DNA of 45,749 nt from CAVAWX01 sp963642995 (GTDB lineage: Bacteria > Actinomycetota > Coriobacteriia > Coriobacteriales > QAMH01). The DNA lies in assembly GCA_963642995.1 (NCBI GenBank), contig CAVIIZ010000009.1:1-45749 (forward strand). The letters are read 5' to 3'. Under the pieces are notes generated by a model. That model worked only from the letters and a program-made list of their open reading frames with translations, ran no database searches and was not told where the DNA came from. Shown one piece after another: positions 26,936-35,715 of this stretch; within the stretch, counting starts at the first letter, position 1; every line of letters begins with the position of its first letter. The position numbers were made by a program, and so were the translations under genes.

Positions 26936-27210
26936 TCCCACACCGCCTCGCGGGAGAGCAGGTTTCGGGCAGCCGCGGGCATGGGGGCGTCCAGCATGTC
27001 GCAAAACGCGTCGAACGCCTCGCGGGAGAGGACGGTGGCGGTGGCCTCGCCGATGTCCTTCGAGGCGTTCTCGTCGAGGTGCGCCGTGACCCACTGCGTC
27101 AGAGTCTCGCCCCGCAGGCTGGCGGCGCGCTCGTAGCTCGCCCGCTGGTCGCGCGTCAAGCGTATGTCCATGCGGCACTGTTTTTCTTTCTTCTCGACGG
27201 TCGCTGGCAT
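26932..27210 (-). CDS. tacA: DUF1778 ribbon-helix-helix antitoxin, TacA-like
   Basis: A 92-residue antitoxin. The N-terminal half is a ribbon-helix-helix DNA-binding unit (RMDIRLTRDQRASYERAASL, about residues 14-33, then GETLTQWVTAHL). The C-terminal half, including LSREAFDAFCDMLDAP, is the toxin-wrapping tail of DUF1778 proteins. ATG 27210 has GAGGAG five bases upstream. It overlaps the TacT gene by 4 bp. A promoter with an embedded palindrome lies about 110 bp upstream, the expected site of autorepression. Confidence 0.9.
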   Translation of the reverse strand: MPATVEKKEKQCRMDIRLTRDQRASYERAASLRGETLTQWVTAHLDENASKDIGEATATVLSREAFDAFCDMLDAPMPAAARNLLSREAVWE

Positions 27211-27548
27211 GCGCGCTCCTCTCGTTTTCGGTTCCTGCGAAAAGCCCCGACGCAGGGCGAGGCCCGTGCCGGAGAACAGGCGGGCGGCCCTCGCGTGCCG
27301 GCGACGGTCTTGCTGTCTCGAATTGTACGCACCAATTCCGTACAAGACAAGGGATGCGGCGGCGGGGCGCAGCTGCAATCCTCTGCAAGCGCTGCAAACG
27401 AGTTCACCCGACGCCCGCTTGCATGAGCCCGGTCGAGTTTTGCGGGGAAGGATTGCCCTTTGGTTTTCGTCTGGACCGGGGCTGCAAATCCAAGACGCAA
27501 GGAAAGCATGCAGGCTTTCGGACGCCTCTTCCGTTTTCCCTTTCGTCT
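27211..27548. other. Gap between the TacA gene and the MFS gene
   Basis: No gene is seen. The stretch holds the minus-strand promoter and palindrome of the TacA-TacT pair (27322-27350). Near the MFS stop, GAAAGC/GCTTTC (27503-27520 region) could form a small hairpin beyond the MFS gene, but it has no T-tract. Confidence 0.4.
27322..27350 (-). promoter_or_regulatory. TacA-TacT promoter with overlapping operator
   Basis: On the minus strand TTGTCT (27350-27345), a 17-bp spacer and TACAAT (27327-27322) form a promoter. Within it, TTGTACG (27323-27329) and CGTACAA (27339-27345) are perfect inverted repeats separated by 9 bp. RHH antitoxins bind such palindromes to repress their own operon. Confidence 0.65.
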
Positions 27549-29429
27549 CTACAGGCTCTCCAGGCTGCGCTGCATGGCGTAGCGGATGATGTCGCTGCGG
27601 TTGACGGTGCCCACGACCTCGCCCTCGTGCACGATGGGCACCTTCTTCAGCTTGTGCGTGGCCAGAAGCGAGCATGCCTCTTCAAGCGAGGCGCCCGTGT
27701 CGAGCGAGACGAGCTTTGCGGTGGCGAGCTGCTCCACCGGCAGGCCCACCAGCTCGTGCATGCGCTCGTCGAGCGTTTGGCTGTTCGCGAGCTGCGCCAG
27801 GGCATAGGCGCCGTTCACCGCGGGGTGCTTGTCGGCCAGAAACCGCATCACGTCGCCGTCCGAGACGAAGCCCGCCGCATGCCCGTCGGCGTCGAGGAGC
27901 GTCACGCCGCCCACCCGATGCTCCACGAACAGGCCCATCGCCTCGCGCAGGGGCGCCGTCATGGGCAGCGTGTAGGGGTCGGGCTGCATGACCTGCGTCA
28001 GCGGATTGTCCGGCTGCAGGCCTTCGGCGCTTTCGGCCCGCCGCATCTTCGCGCGCCTCACGGCGGCACGGGCATAGGCCCAGGCGATGGCGCAGCCTGT
28101 CGCGGCCACGGCAGAGGCCACGGCCATGGGCGTCGAAAATCCGATGGCCATGGCCGCAGACGAGGAGGCGCCGCCGGCCAGCGCGCCTGCCTGGGCGCCG
28201 GAGAGCAGGCCCGTGTACAGGGAAGGGGCGACGCACGCCGCGATCTGTACGAAGGTGGTGGACAGCGCCACGCCGAACGCGTTGTGCTCGGGCGCGAGCG
28301 TCTTGAGCCCCGCCGACTGCGACGGCGAGAAGACGAGGCCCGTGCCCGCCATGACGAGAAACGCGCCGGCAAACACCGCCGGCAGCGACATCTGCACGCA
28401 AAACAGGGCCATCAGCGCGAACCCGGCGGCGACTACGGCGTATCCCGCGGGCAAAAGCGGCCATTCACCGCGCTTGTCCATGATGCGCCCGCCCACAAGC
28501 GAGGTGCCTGCGTTGCCCAGCACCGGGACGAGGATCACGAGCCCCGCCGCAAACGCCGAGAGCCCGACGGCGCCCTCGAGGTAGAGCGGCAGCAAGACGC
28601 TGCAGCTGAAGCTGCCCATCATGGCGATGGTGGTGAGGACGATGGAGGGCCAAAACGCGCGGCTTCTCATGGGCGCGAGGTCGATGAGGGGATGCGCGCA
28701 GCGCGTTTGGCGCACGACGAAGCCCGCCGCGCAGGCAAGCGCCACCGCAAGCGACGCGCCCGCGACGAGCGCGTCGAGGGTCAGCTGCACGAGCCCCAGG
28801 CACAGCCCGCACAAAAACACGCTCGAGAGCAGCACGGAGCACACGTCCAGATGCGCCTTCTCGTTTTCGAGGTCGTGCACCGAACGCAGCGCGAGCAGCG
28901 CGAGGAGCACCATGGCGGCGGCCGGCAGCGCGAAGATGGCGCGCCATCCGAATGCGGTGACCACGCCCCCGCACGCGACCGGCGCCAGCGCAGGGCCGAA
29001 GGTGATCATGCATCCGCCGATGGAGAGGTAGGTGCCCAGCTTGCGCTTCGGGGTGACGACGAGCACCGTGTTCATCATCAGCGGGATGAAGATGCCGCTG
29101 CCCACCGCCTGCACCAGACGCGCGAGCATGAGGGCGGGAAAATCGGGGGCGACCAGCCCGAGCAGCGATCCCGCCAAGGTGAAGGCGACCGCTGCGAAAT
29201 ACAGGATGCGCAGCTTGATGCGGCGGTAGAGAAACGCCATGCTCATGACCACGACCGTGGCCACGATCATGTAGCCGGTGACCGTCCACTGCGCGAGCAC
29301 CGAGTCGATGTTGAAATCCCGCATGATGGACATGAGCGCCATGTTCATCATGTTCTCGTTGAATCCCGCCAGAAACGCGCTGCCGTAGAGGACGACGAGC
29401 AGCGCCGCCGGCGCCTTGCCGTTGTGCAT
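27549..29429 (-). CDS. MFS transporter (DHA2-like) fused to a C-terminal CBS-domain pair
   Basis: A 626-residue protein. Residues about 8-455 are a major-facilitator exporter with about 14 hydrophobic segments (DHA2 drug:H+ antiporter style; FIPLMMNTVLVVTPKRKLGT and MAGTGLVFSPSQSAGLKTL are family-like). Residues about 480-626 form two CBS units, with VGGVTLLDADGHAAGFVSDG and LKKVPIVHEGEVVGTVNRSD. CBS pairs bind adenosyl nucleotides and regulate transporters or enzymes. MFS-CBS fusion is unusual. ATG 29429 follows AAAAGGGG; 26 further upstream codons are open but lack an RBS. The substrate is unknown. Confidence 0.88.
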   Translation of the reverse strand: MHNGKAPAALLVVLYGSAFLAGFNENMMNMALMSIMRDFNIDSVLAQWTVTGYMIVATVVVMSMAFLYRRIKLRILYFAAVAFTLAGSLLGLVAPDFPALMLARLVQAVGSGIFIPLMMNTVLVVTPKRKLGTYLSIGGCMITFGPALAPVACGGVVTAFGWRAIFALPAAAMVLLALLALRSVHDLENEKAHLDVCSVLLSSVFLCGLCLGLVQLTLDALVAGASLAVALACAAGFVVRQTRCAHPLIDLAPMRSRAFWPSIVLTTIAMMGSFSCSVLLPLYLEGAVGLSAFAAGLVILVPVLGNAGTSLVGGRIMDKRGEWPLLPAGYAVVAAGFALMALFCVQMSLPAVFAGAFLVMAGTGLVFSPSQSAGLKTLAPEHNAFGVALSTTFVQIAACVAPSLYTGLLSGAQAGALAGGASSSAAMAIGFSTPMAVASAVAATGCAIAWAYARAAVRRAKMRRAESAEGLQPDNPLTQVMQPDPYTLPMTAPLREAMGLFVEHRVGGVTLLDADGHAAGFVSDGDVMRFLADKHPAVNGAYALAQLANSQTLDERMHELVGLPVEQLATAKLVSLDTGASLEEACSLLATHKLKKVPIVHEGEVVGTVNRSDIIRYAMQRSLESL

Positions 29430-29734
29430 GGGTGTTCCCCTTTTCTTGATGGAGCCTGCCCTCTTGGTAGGGCCTGCCTGAATCTTACAATTGAAAGCAG
29501 CCTGCAAAGCGGCGGAAAGTTTCCCTTCGGAGAGCTTTCGTCCCAGACGCCGGATACCGCGCGACGGAGCCTGCCGGCAGCTCGCAGGTGCTGTTGCGGC
29601 CCGTGAACGCCCTTTGCGCCGCGAGGTCGCGCATGCGATGCGGGCGGTTTCGGGCCTTTGCGTTCACTATACTTTCGGTGTGTCGCCCGAGATGTGCGCG
29701 ACGGTGAAACCGACGAATGGAGAAGGTGGGGCCC
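29430..29734. other. Divergent intergenic region between the MFS-CBS and XdhC-like genes
   Basis: No gene is seen. The plus strand has a TATACT box at 29668-29673 about 60 bp before the XdhC-like start, without a clear -35. A CCCTCTTGGTAGGG hairpin lies in the likely 5' leader of the minus-strand MFS gene (about 29459-29472). Confidence 0.4.
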
Positions 29735-30682
29735 ATGAGCGTTGAGGAGACGGTGCAAAACATGGTGGAGGCGCTGCGCGACGGGCGCGGCGTAGAGTGC
29801 GAGCCGGCGGATTTCCCCTGCATAGCGCAGGCGATGGAGACGAACCCGCTCGTGAGCGAGGCCGGTGTGCGAAAGGTGTTCGCGTCGCTTTGCGCCGATG
29901 ACGTGCCCGCGCTCGAGGCGGCCGCGGCCGCTGCGGGCAAGGGGGCGCAGGCCTGGCTCGGCTTCAAGCTCGTCACCGACGGGAAGGCCGCGACGCAGTG
30001 CTCGGGCGAGGGAAAGTGGATGGTGAAGTTTCCCGAGGGCAGCGCCGACGGCCGCCCGGGCGTGTTTTTCGCCGACGTGAACAAGAGGCTGCTCGCCGCG
30101 CGCCCCTACACGCGCCGCGACGAGTTCCAGATGCACGACGTGACGACCGGGCCTTCCATGCACTGCGAGCAGTTCCCGGGCGTCGTGTGGCTGGCCCAGC
30201 CGCTGTTCGACTCGCCGCGCATCGCAATCTTCGGGGCGTGCGACGTGGCCATGCACCTGGCCGAGTACGCATCGCATGTGGGTTTCGCGACGGTGGTCTA
30301 CGACGACGACCCCGAGTTCTTGAACGAGGAGCGCTTCCCCTGCTCGAGGCTCGTGCGGATAGATTTCGAGCGCATCGGGGAAGTGGAGCTGACCGAAGAC
30401 GATTACGCGTGCGTGCTCACGCGCGGGCACGTGCACGACCCCGAGGTGTTCCAGCATGCGCTGCGCTCGCCTGCGCCCTATGTGGGCATGATCGGCCACA
30501 AGGACAAGGTGGCGAAGAACATCTTGCAGGCAAAAGACGCGGGCATCTCGCCCGGGCGCATCGACGAGGCCCATTCGCCCATCGGCATCAAGTTCGGGGC
30601 GAAGACCCCGGCAGAGATCGCCGTGTCCATCATCGCCGAGCTGATCGACGTGCGGCACAAGGCGCGCTCTGCGGGGGAATAG
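29735..30682 (+). CDS. XdhC/CoxI-family protein
   Basis: A 315-residue protein of the family that loads or sulfurates the molybdenum cofactor for xanthine dehydrogenase-type hydroxylases. A short N-terminal XdhC region leads to a C-terminal Rossmann-like domain: RIAIFGACDVAMHLAEYA (about residues 163-180), YVGMIGHKDKVAKNIL and the signature SPIGIKFGAKTPAEIAVSI near the end. The N-terminal Cys usually found in XdhC is not clearly placed. ATG 29735 is preferred (GAAGGTGG upstream); ATG 29717 is in frame. No molybdenum hydroxylase gene is in the window, so its client enzyme is unknown. Confidence 0.85.
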   Translation: MSVEETVQNMVEALRDGRGVECEPADFPCIAQAMETNPLVSEAGVRKVFASLCADDVPALEAAAAAAGKGAQAWLGFKLVTDGKAATQCSGEGKWMVKFPEGSADGRPGVFFADVNKRLLAARPYTRRDEFQMHDVTTGPSMHCEQFPGVVWLAQPLFDSPRIAIFGACDVAMHLAEYASHVGFATVVYDDDPEFLNEERFPCSRLVRIDFERIGEVELTEDDYACVLTRGHVHDPEVFQHALRSPAPYVGMIGHKDKVAKNILQAKDAGISPGRIDEAHSPIGIKFGAKTPAEIAVSIIAELIDVRHKARSAGE

Positions 30683-30964
30683 GGCGCATGGACGCGTGCG
30701 CCGTGCGCCGTGCATGCGGCGGACGCGGCGCGCATGGGGAGCTGCACGGGGGCGGCGCACGTCAGGACTTCGGGGGTTTGCGCCGGGCACGTGGGGCTTG
30801 CATGGCTTTTGCCTCGGGATTTCTGGAGGGCACGATAGATTCTGTCCGGAACCCGTTTGGGTTTCGTGTGGAAACCGCATAGGGTCCGTTCGGCGTTTTG
30901 TCCGGATTCGCCTGCCACAATCGTCGTCGTCATGGAGGCGTCGGCAGACGGGGGCGGTGAGGAG

Positions 30965-31708
30965 ATGGACGGCGAGCTGAAAGCGAGGGTCGCGTCGCTT
31001 CTGCGGCGGGCGGGGCTGTCCCATGTGAACAAGTCCGCGCTTTGCTGCGTGTCCGTGCTCGCCGTCGCCGCCGTCTGCGTCGCCTTGTGGCGCTTTTGGC
31101 CTGCGGCTGGCTCCGACAGCTTCAGCCTGGACGGCGCATATGCGGACGCGGGGCAAAGCGAGCAGCAGGATGCGGCGGCAGACGGGACGGCCTCGACGAA
31201 GGCGGCTGCCGGCGCGGCCGGCGCGGCCGCTGATGCACGGGATGCGGCCTCGCAAATCGCCGTGGACGTGGAAGGCGCCGTCGTCTCTCCCGGCGTGTAC
31301 ACGCTCGCGGCCGGCTCGCGCGTGGGCGATGCCGTGGAAGCGGCGGGCGGCTTTGCCGAGGGCGCCGTCGCGGCGCAGGTGAACCGCGCCCAAAAGCTCG
31401 AAGACGGGGTGCAGGTCTACGTGGCGCGTGAAGGCGAGGCTGCGGCAACCGGTTCGGGCACGTCGCCCGCATCAGGATCTGCGGGCAGCTCGGCTGCCGG
31501 CGCTGCGGGGCAGCAGGCCAAGGTGAACATCAACACCGCGACAAGCGAGCAGCTCCAGACCCTGCAGGGCGTGGGCGAGGGCATCGCCTCGCGCATCATC
31601 GACTACCGCGAGAAGAACGGCTCGTTCAAGAAGATCGAGGACCTGAAGAACGTGAGCGGCATCGGGGACGCGCGTTTTGCCGCCATCGAGGAAAGCATCA
31701 CGGTGTGA
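30965..31708 (+). CDS. comEA: Competence protein ComEA (DNA receptor)
   Basis: A 247-residue membrane-anchored DNA-binding protein for uptake of transforming DNA. One transmembrane helix (about residues 20-38) is followed by an Ala-rich linker, a SLBB-type domain (VDVEGAVVSPGVYTLAAGSR, about 98-117), a second Gly/Ser/Ala linker and a C-terminal helix-hairpin-helix region (KVNINTATSEQLQTLQGVGE and FKKIEDLKNVSGIGDARF). The order is standard for ComEA. The start is uncertain: ATG 30965 abuts GGTGAGGAG, and ATG 30932 is an alternative. Its stop overlaps the comEC start. Confidence 0.93.
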   Translation: MDGELKARVASLLRRAGLSHVNKSALCCVSVLAVAAVCVALWRFWPAAGSDSFSLDGAYADAGQSEQQDAAADGTASTKAAAGAAGAAADARDAASQIAVDVEGAVVSPGVYTLAAGSRVGDAVEAAGGFAEGAVAAQVNRAQKLEDGVQVYVAREGEAAATGSGTSPASGSAGSSAAGAAGQQAKVNINTATSEQLQTLQGVGEGIASRIIDYREKNGSFKKIEDLKNVSGIGDARFAAIEESITV

Positions 31709-34317
31709 GCGGTTCCGGTGCAAGGCCCGCTGCCCCGCGCCGTCCCTCTCTAGGCCCGCTCGCGCCCGCCGCGATCGCCGCGTGGGGTGCGGCTATCGCG
31801 GTGGAGCAGGCGAGTTGGCGCGCCTACACGGGGTCTTTCGATTCTTCCGCCGCGTCTCTCGCGCTCGGGGCGCTTGCCTGCGCGGCGCTGCCCCTGTGGC
31901 TGCTTGCGCGCGGCTTTGGAAGGGGGAAGCGGCGCGGGGAGAAGGCGGGGGCGGCGGCCGGCGGCCGGCGGGGAGGAGGAGACGAGCCGAGAGGGTTGGA
32001 TGCGGCGTCGCAGGCGCGCGGATTGCGGGGAGGGTGCGCGCGGGCGAAGGGGAAGGGGCGTCCGATTCTCGTCGCGTCGGCTGTCGCGGCCGTCGCCTGC
32101 TTTGCCTGCGCGGCATGCTCGACGCTGTACTGGCAGGCGTGGGCGGGCGATGTCGCCTTGCTCGCGGATTCCGCGCTGCAGGATGTGCGCATCGAGCTGA
32201 CCGGGGACGTTTCCTCGCGCGACTACGGGAACGTCTCGACGGGGCGCGCCGCCGTCGACGGGCGTCGCGTTTCGGTGCGCGTGCTGTGGCCAGACGATGT
32301 GGCAGAGATCCCGGGCGCCGGGCATGCCGTCACGGCCGACGCGCTCTACACGGCGCCGCAAGACGATGAGGGGGGATCGTGGAACCATAGGAACGGCTAC
32401 GCCGGGATGCTGCGCCTGTCGGACGTGCGGGATGCGGGTGCGGCAGGCGGCCTTTCGGGCCTTGTCAGCGGGTTTCGCGATTCGGCGTTTCGCTCCATCG
32501 AGCAGCGCGGCGGCGACGGCGCTGCCTTGCTGGCCGGCCTCTTGCTGGGAAACCGCACCTTGTACGCGGGAAGCGAGCTGGAGCAGGACTTCAAGACCTG
32601 CGGGCTTGCGCATCTCATGGCCGTGAGCGGCACGCATCTGGCCGTCGTCACCGCCATCTTTTCGTGGCTGCTCGCGCGCACGCCCCTTGCATGGCGCGGC
32701 CGCTGCGTCGTGCTCGCATGCGCGCTGGGGCTCTACGTGGCGCTCACCGGCTTCTCGCCTTCTGCCATGCGTGCCGCCGTCATGTGCGTGGTGGCGCTTT
32801 CGGCGGCGGCGGGCGGGCGCCGAAAGCACGTCTGCACGGCGCTCTCCCTGTGCGTGCTCGCCTTTATCGCGCTCGACCCCGCAAACGCCTACAGCCTGAG
32901 CTTCGTCTTGTCGGTGCTTGCAGTGCTCGGCCTCGTGGTGCTAGGCCCTCTTGCCTCGTGCTGGGTCGCGCATGTGGCGCCCGCTCGTCTTTCCAAGGCC
33001 GCCTCGGGCATCGGGGTGACGCTTGCCGCGACGCTGGCCACCTTGCCGGTGACCGTGCCCATGTTCGCCCAGTTTCCCCTCATAGTCCCCTTTGCCACCC
33101 TCGTGGCCGCGCCGCCTGTCACGCTCGCCCTCGGGGCGGGGGTGGTGGCGCTGCTCGTCGGCGTGGCCGTCCCCGTGCTCGGCGACCTCGTGCTCTCGTT
33201 TGCCGTCGCCGTCTCGTCGGCAAGCGCCTTCCTCGTCCACGCGATGGCAGACATCCCGCTTGCCTGCATCCCCCTCGACGCCGCCGCGGCTCCGCTCGCG
33301 CTCGTGTCGGCAACGCTCGCCGTCGCCTTGTGGGCAGCATGGCCGCTGCCCGCCTCTGCAAAAGACGCTTCGCCTGCGCCGTGGAGGCCGTCTGCCGGGC
33401 GCGACGGCACGCGCCTTGCGCACCGCGTCGGCGGCCGTGCCCTCGTCTGCGCGTGCCTGTGCCTCCCCTTTTTCGCCCTCGTCGTGCACGGCATGGCCAA
33501 CGGGTCGGGGTTCGCCGCCTGGGTGGGCGTGCCGGATGCGGCAGGGCCGCAGGTGGTCATGCTCGACGTGGGGCAGGGGGACGCGCTGCTCGTGCGCGAC
33601 GGCGAGGCGGCCGTGCTCGTCGACACGGGCGAGGAGGCCGATGCGCTCGCGCGCGGGCTCGCGCGCCACGGCGTCACCCATCTCGACGCCGTGTTCGTCT
33701 CGCACAAGGACAGCGACCATGTGGGCGCGCTTTCCGGCATCGTCGGCGTTGTCGGAATCGACCATGTCTACGTGCATGCCGACCTGCTCTCGGCCCCGGG
33801 GGAGGCGCAGGTGCTCGAATCGGCCCGGCGCGCGACGGCCGGACGCGGCGCGGAGGGCGTGCGCCCCGGCAGCACATGCAGGGCGGGGGCTTTCACCATC
33901 GAGGTGCTCGCCCCGGAAGACGGCGGCGAGAGCGGCAACGACGACAGCTTGCAGATGCTCGTCAGCTGCGACGCAAACGGCGACGGGCAGGCCGAGGCGC
34001 GGGGTTTCACCAGCGGGGACGCCGAGGCCGATGCGATAGCCGCCACCGTGGACGAGGTCGGCGACGTGGATTTCGTGAAGGTGCCGCACCACGGCAGCCG
34101 CGGCGGCATGAGCGCCGAGGAGCTGGCCATCCTCTCCCCGCAGGTCGCCCTCATAGGCGTGGGCGCGGACAACAGCTACGGGCACCCCACGCGCCAGATG
34201 CTCGACTTGCTAGCGCAGGCTCGTGCTAAGGTGTACAGGACGGATGAAAACGGCGACGTCACGCTGCGCTTCACGGACGGCAGCATGGAAGTGGCCGTCC
34301 AGAGAGACGAGAGTTGA
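31705..34317 (+). CDS. comEC: ComEC/Rec2 DNA-uptake channel protein
   Basis: An 870-residue polytopic membrane protein that forms the channel for single-stranded DNA during transformation. The N-terminal region has hydrophobic helices and a DUF4131-like part. The competence core includes GLAHLMAVSGTHLAVVTA and LTGFSPSAMRAAVMCVVAL. The C-terminal metallo-beta-lactamase domain has VMLDVGQGDALLVRDG, VSHKDSDHVGAL and VKVPHHGSRGG, a nuclease-like fold. GTG 31705 overlaps the comEA stop. Long Gly/Arg/Ala-rich stretches early in the protein are unusual, but the frame is intact. Confidence 0.95.
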   Translation: MSGSGARPAAPRRPSLGPLAPAAIAAWGAAIAVEQASWRAYTGSFDSSAASLALGALACAALPLWLLARGFGRGKRRGEKAGAAAGGRRGGGDEPRGLDAASQARGLRGGCARAKGKGRPILVASAVAAVACFACAACSTLYWQAWAGDVALLADSALQDVRIELTGDVSSRDYGNVSTGRAAVDGRRVSVRVLWPDDVAEIPGAGHAVTADALYTAPQDDEGGSWNHRNGYAGMLRLSDVRDAGAAGGLSGLVSGFRDSAFRSIEQRGGDGAALLAGLLLGNRTLYAGSELEQDFKTCGLAHLMAVSGTHLAVVTAIFSWLLARTPLAWRGRCVVLACALGLYVALTGFSPSAMRAAVMCVVALSAAAGGRRKHVCTALSLCVLAFIALDPANAYSLSFVLSVLAVLGLVVLGPLASCWVAHVAPARLSKAASGIGVTLAATLATLPVTVPMFAQFPLIVPFATLVAAPPVTLALGAGVVALLVGVAVPVLGDLVLSFAVAVSSASAFLVHAMADIPLACIPLDAAAAPLALVSATLAVALWAAWPLPASAKDASPAPWRPSAGRDGTRLAHRVGGRALVCACLCLPFFALVVHGMANGSGFAAWVGVPDAAGPQVVMLDVGQGDALLVRDGEAAVLVDTGEEADALARGLARHGVTHLDAVFVSHKDSDHVGALSGIVGVVGIDHVYVHADLLSAPGEAQVLESARRATAGRGAEGVRPGSTCRAGAFTIEVLAPEDGGESGNDDSLQMLVSCDANGDGQAEARGFTSGDAEADAIAATVDEVGDVDFVKVPHHGSRGGMSAEELAILSPQVALIGVGADNSYGHPTRQMLDLLAQARAKVYRTDENGDVTLRFTDGSMEVAVQRDES

Positions 34318-34330
34318 GGAGCGCCGCAAC

Positions 34331-35299
34331 GTGGGCGATGCACAGGATTTTCTCGCAGGGTACCTCGTTGTCGGCGCCGACGCGATGAAGAGGCGCTATG
34401 TGGTCTCGCGCCTGCGCGCGCGCCTGGAGAAAACCGGCGACCTCTCCTTGAACGAGGACGTCTTCACGGGTGCGGACGCGACGGGCGACGACATCGTGGG
34501 CGCATGCGGCACCATGCCCTTCATGAGCGAGTACCGCTTCGTCTACGTGCGCGAGGCCGAGCACTTGAAGAAGGAGGCGTCCGAGGCGCTCGTCTCCTAT
34601 TTCGCCGACCCGTGCGCCTCGACGGTCGTCTTGTTGGAATCGGCGTCGTTGAAGAAGAACACGCGTCTGTACAAGGCCGTGGCAAAGCTCGGCGCGAAGG
34701 CCGTCATCGACTGCGCGGCCAGGTCCAAGCGCGACCTTCCCGCCCAGGTGCGCGACTTTGCCGTGGCCCGGGGCGTGACCATCGCGCCCGCCGCCGCCGA
34801 CGAGCTGGTCTCGCGCGTGGGCGAGGACACGGTGCATCTGGACGCGGAACTGCAAAAGCTTGCCGCCGTGCTCGGAAGCGGCGCGGAAATAGGGGTGGGC
34901 GATGTGCGGCGCTACGTGGCGCGCACCAGCGAGGTGAAGCCCTGGGAGCTGGCAGACGCCTTGGGCGCGCGCGACGCGGCCCGTGCGATGTCGCTGTTGG
35001 CGAAGATGCCCTCCGCCTCGCCTTTCGGGCTGCTCACCATATGCGCGAACCGCGTGCGCGACCTGCTCGTGGCAAAAGACCTCGCCGGCGCCCCGACCGC
35101 GCAGCTTGCGTCTGCGCTGGGCAAACCCGAATGGCAAGTGCGCAACCTGCCGGGGCAGGCCTCGCGTTTCACCCTGGCCGAGCTCACCGACGTCCTCATG
35201 GCGGCCGCCGACCTGGAGCGCCAGATGAAGACGGGCGGCGACGCGCAAGCCCTCTTCGAGCTATGGCTGGGCCGTGCCTGCACCCCTGCGACGGCATAG
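34331..35299 (+). CDS. holA: DNA polymerase III delta subunit
   Basis: A 322-residue clamp-loader subunit that opens the beta ring. It begins GDAQDFLAGYLVVGADAMKR and contains YVREAEHLKKEASEALVSYF, DAELQKLAAVLG and VARTSEVKPWELADALGARD, typical of HolA. The GTG at 34331 has GAGGAG about 10 bases upstream. It lies 13 bp after comEC; comEC-holA adjacency is widespread in Gram-positive bacteria. It is followed within 10 bp by the broken start of a methyltransferase gene. Confidence 0.93.
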   Translation: MGDAQDFLAGYLVVGADAMKRRYVVSRLRARLEKTGDLSLNEDVFTGADATGDDIVGACGTMPFMSEYRFVYVREAEHLKKEASEALVSYFADPCASTVVLLESASLKKNTRLYKAVAKLGAKAVIDCAARSKRDLPAQVRDFAVARGVTIAPAAADELVSRVGEDTVHLDAELQKLAAVLGSGAEIGVGDVRRYVARTSEVKPWELADALGARDAARAMSLLAKMPSASPFGLLTICANRVRDLLVAKDLAGAPTAQLASALGKPEWQVRNLPGQASRFTLAELTDVLMAAADLERQMKTGGDAQALFELWLGRACTPATA

Positions 35300-35308
35300 G
35301 AGCGTTTC

Positions 35309-35389
35309 GTGGCGGGAGAGATTCGGGTTGCCGAGCTGTTCGCCGGGGTCGGGGGCTTTCGCCTCGCGCTCGATATCATACTTTGTTGA
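35309..35389 (+). pseudogene. Truncated N-terminus of a DNA cytosine-5 methyltransferase
   Basis: From GTG 35309 (AGGAG upstream) the frame reads AGEIRVAELFAGVGGFRLAL, the SAM-binding motif I start of C5 cytosine methyltransferases, then runs into AT-rich DNA and stops at TGA 35387-35389 after 26 codons. Motif IV (PCQ), the target-recognition region and everything else are missing, and no remainder is found downstream. The break coincides with the start of the toxin-antitoxin cassette, so acquisition of that cassette or a deletion probably removed the rest. Confidence 0.75.
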
Positions 35390-35415
35390 TATGATTTGAT
35401 ATTATTTTGTATACT
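35373..35415 (+). promoter_or_regulatory. AT-rich promoter/operator of the BrnT-like toxin-antitoxin pair
   Basis: TTGATA (35386-35391), an 18-bp spacer and TATACT (35410-35415) form a promoter. ATATCA (35373-35378) and TGATAT (35387-35392) are inverted repeats overlapping the -35. A second nested dyad ATCATA/TATGAT is offset by a few bases. The composition is strikingly AT-rich against the flanking GC-rich DNA. Confidence 0.65.
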
Positions 35416-35436
35416 ATCCGGAGAGGGGTTGTGTGC

Positions 35437-35715
35437 ATGAAAGAATGGGTAACTGTTCTCGATAGAGTCCCAAAACGCCATCCCGACGTTTCAAAGGAAG
35501 ATGCTGCAACGGCTTGGAACAACTGTGTGGCTTGCACGCCAGCTTTCGATAAGAACCCGGATAGGTATGTTGCAATCGGGATCGATGGCAAAGGTAGGCA
35601 GATTGAACTTGTTGTGGTGCGCAAGGATGGCGGGGTGTGGCTTATTATTCATGCACAGCACCCGCCACAGCACGATATCAAAAGCAGGCTCGGCTTCGAG
35701 AGGAGGACGCGGTGA
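35437..35715 (+). CDS. Probable toxin, BrnT/DUF4258-like
   Basis: A 92-residue protein. The pattern RHPDVSKEDAATAWNN, then DRYVAIGIDGKGRQIELVVV, then GGVWLIIHA resembles the BrnT RNase-toxin fold (HG-V---E-A---W, F-A-G-D--GR-L-VV, and a final strand). The usual Arg-Arg run near the end is only partly present (RLGFERRTR). ATG 35437 follows GAGAGGGG. GC content is clearly lower than in the neighbours, consistent with acquisition. Its stop overlaps the next start, and toxin-first order is typical of BrnTA. Toxicity is inferred from family and context. Confidence 0.6.
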   Translation: MKEWVTVLDRVPKRHPDVSKEDAATAWNNCVACTPAFDKNPDRYVAIGIDGKGRQIELVVVRKDGGVWLIIHAQHPPQHDIKSRLGFERRTR

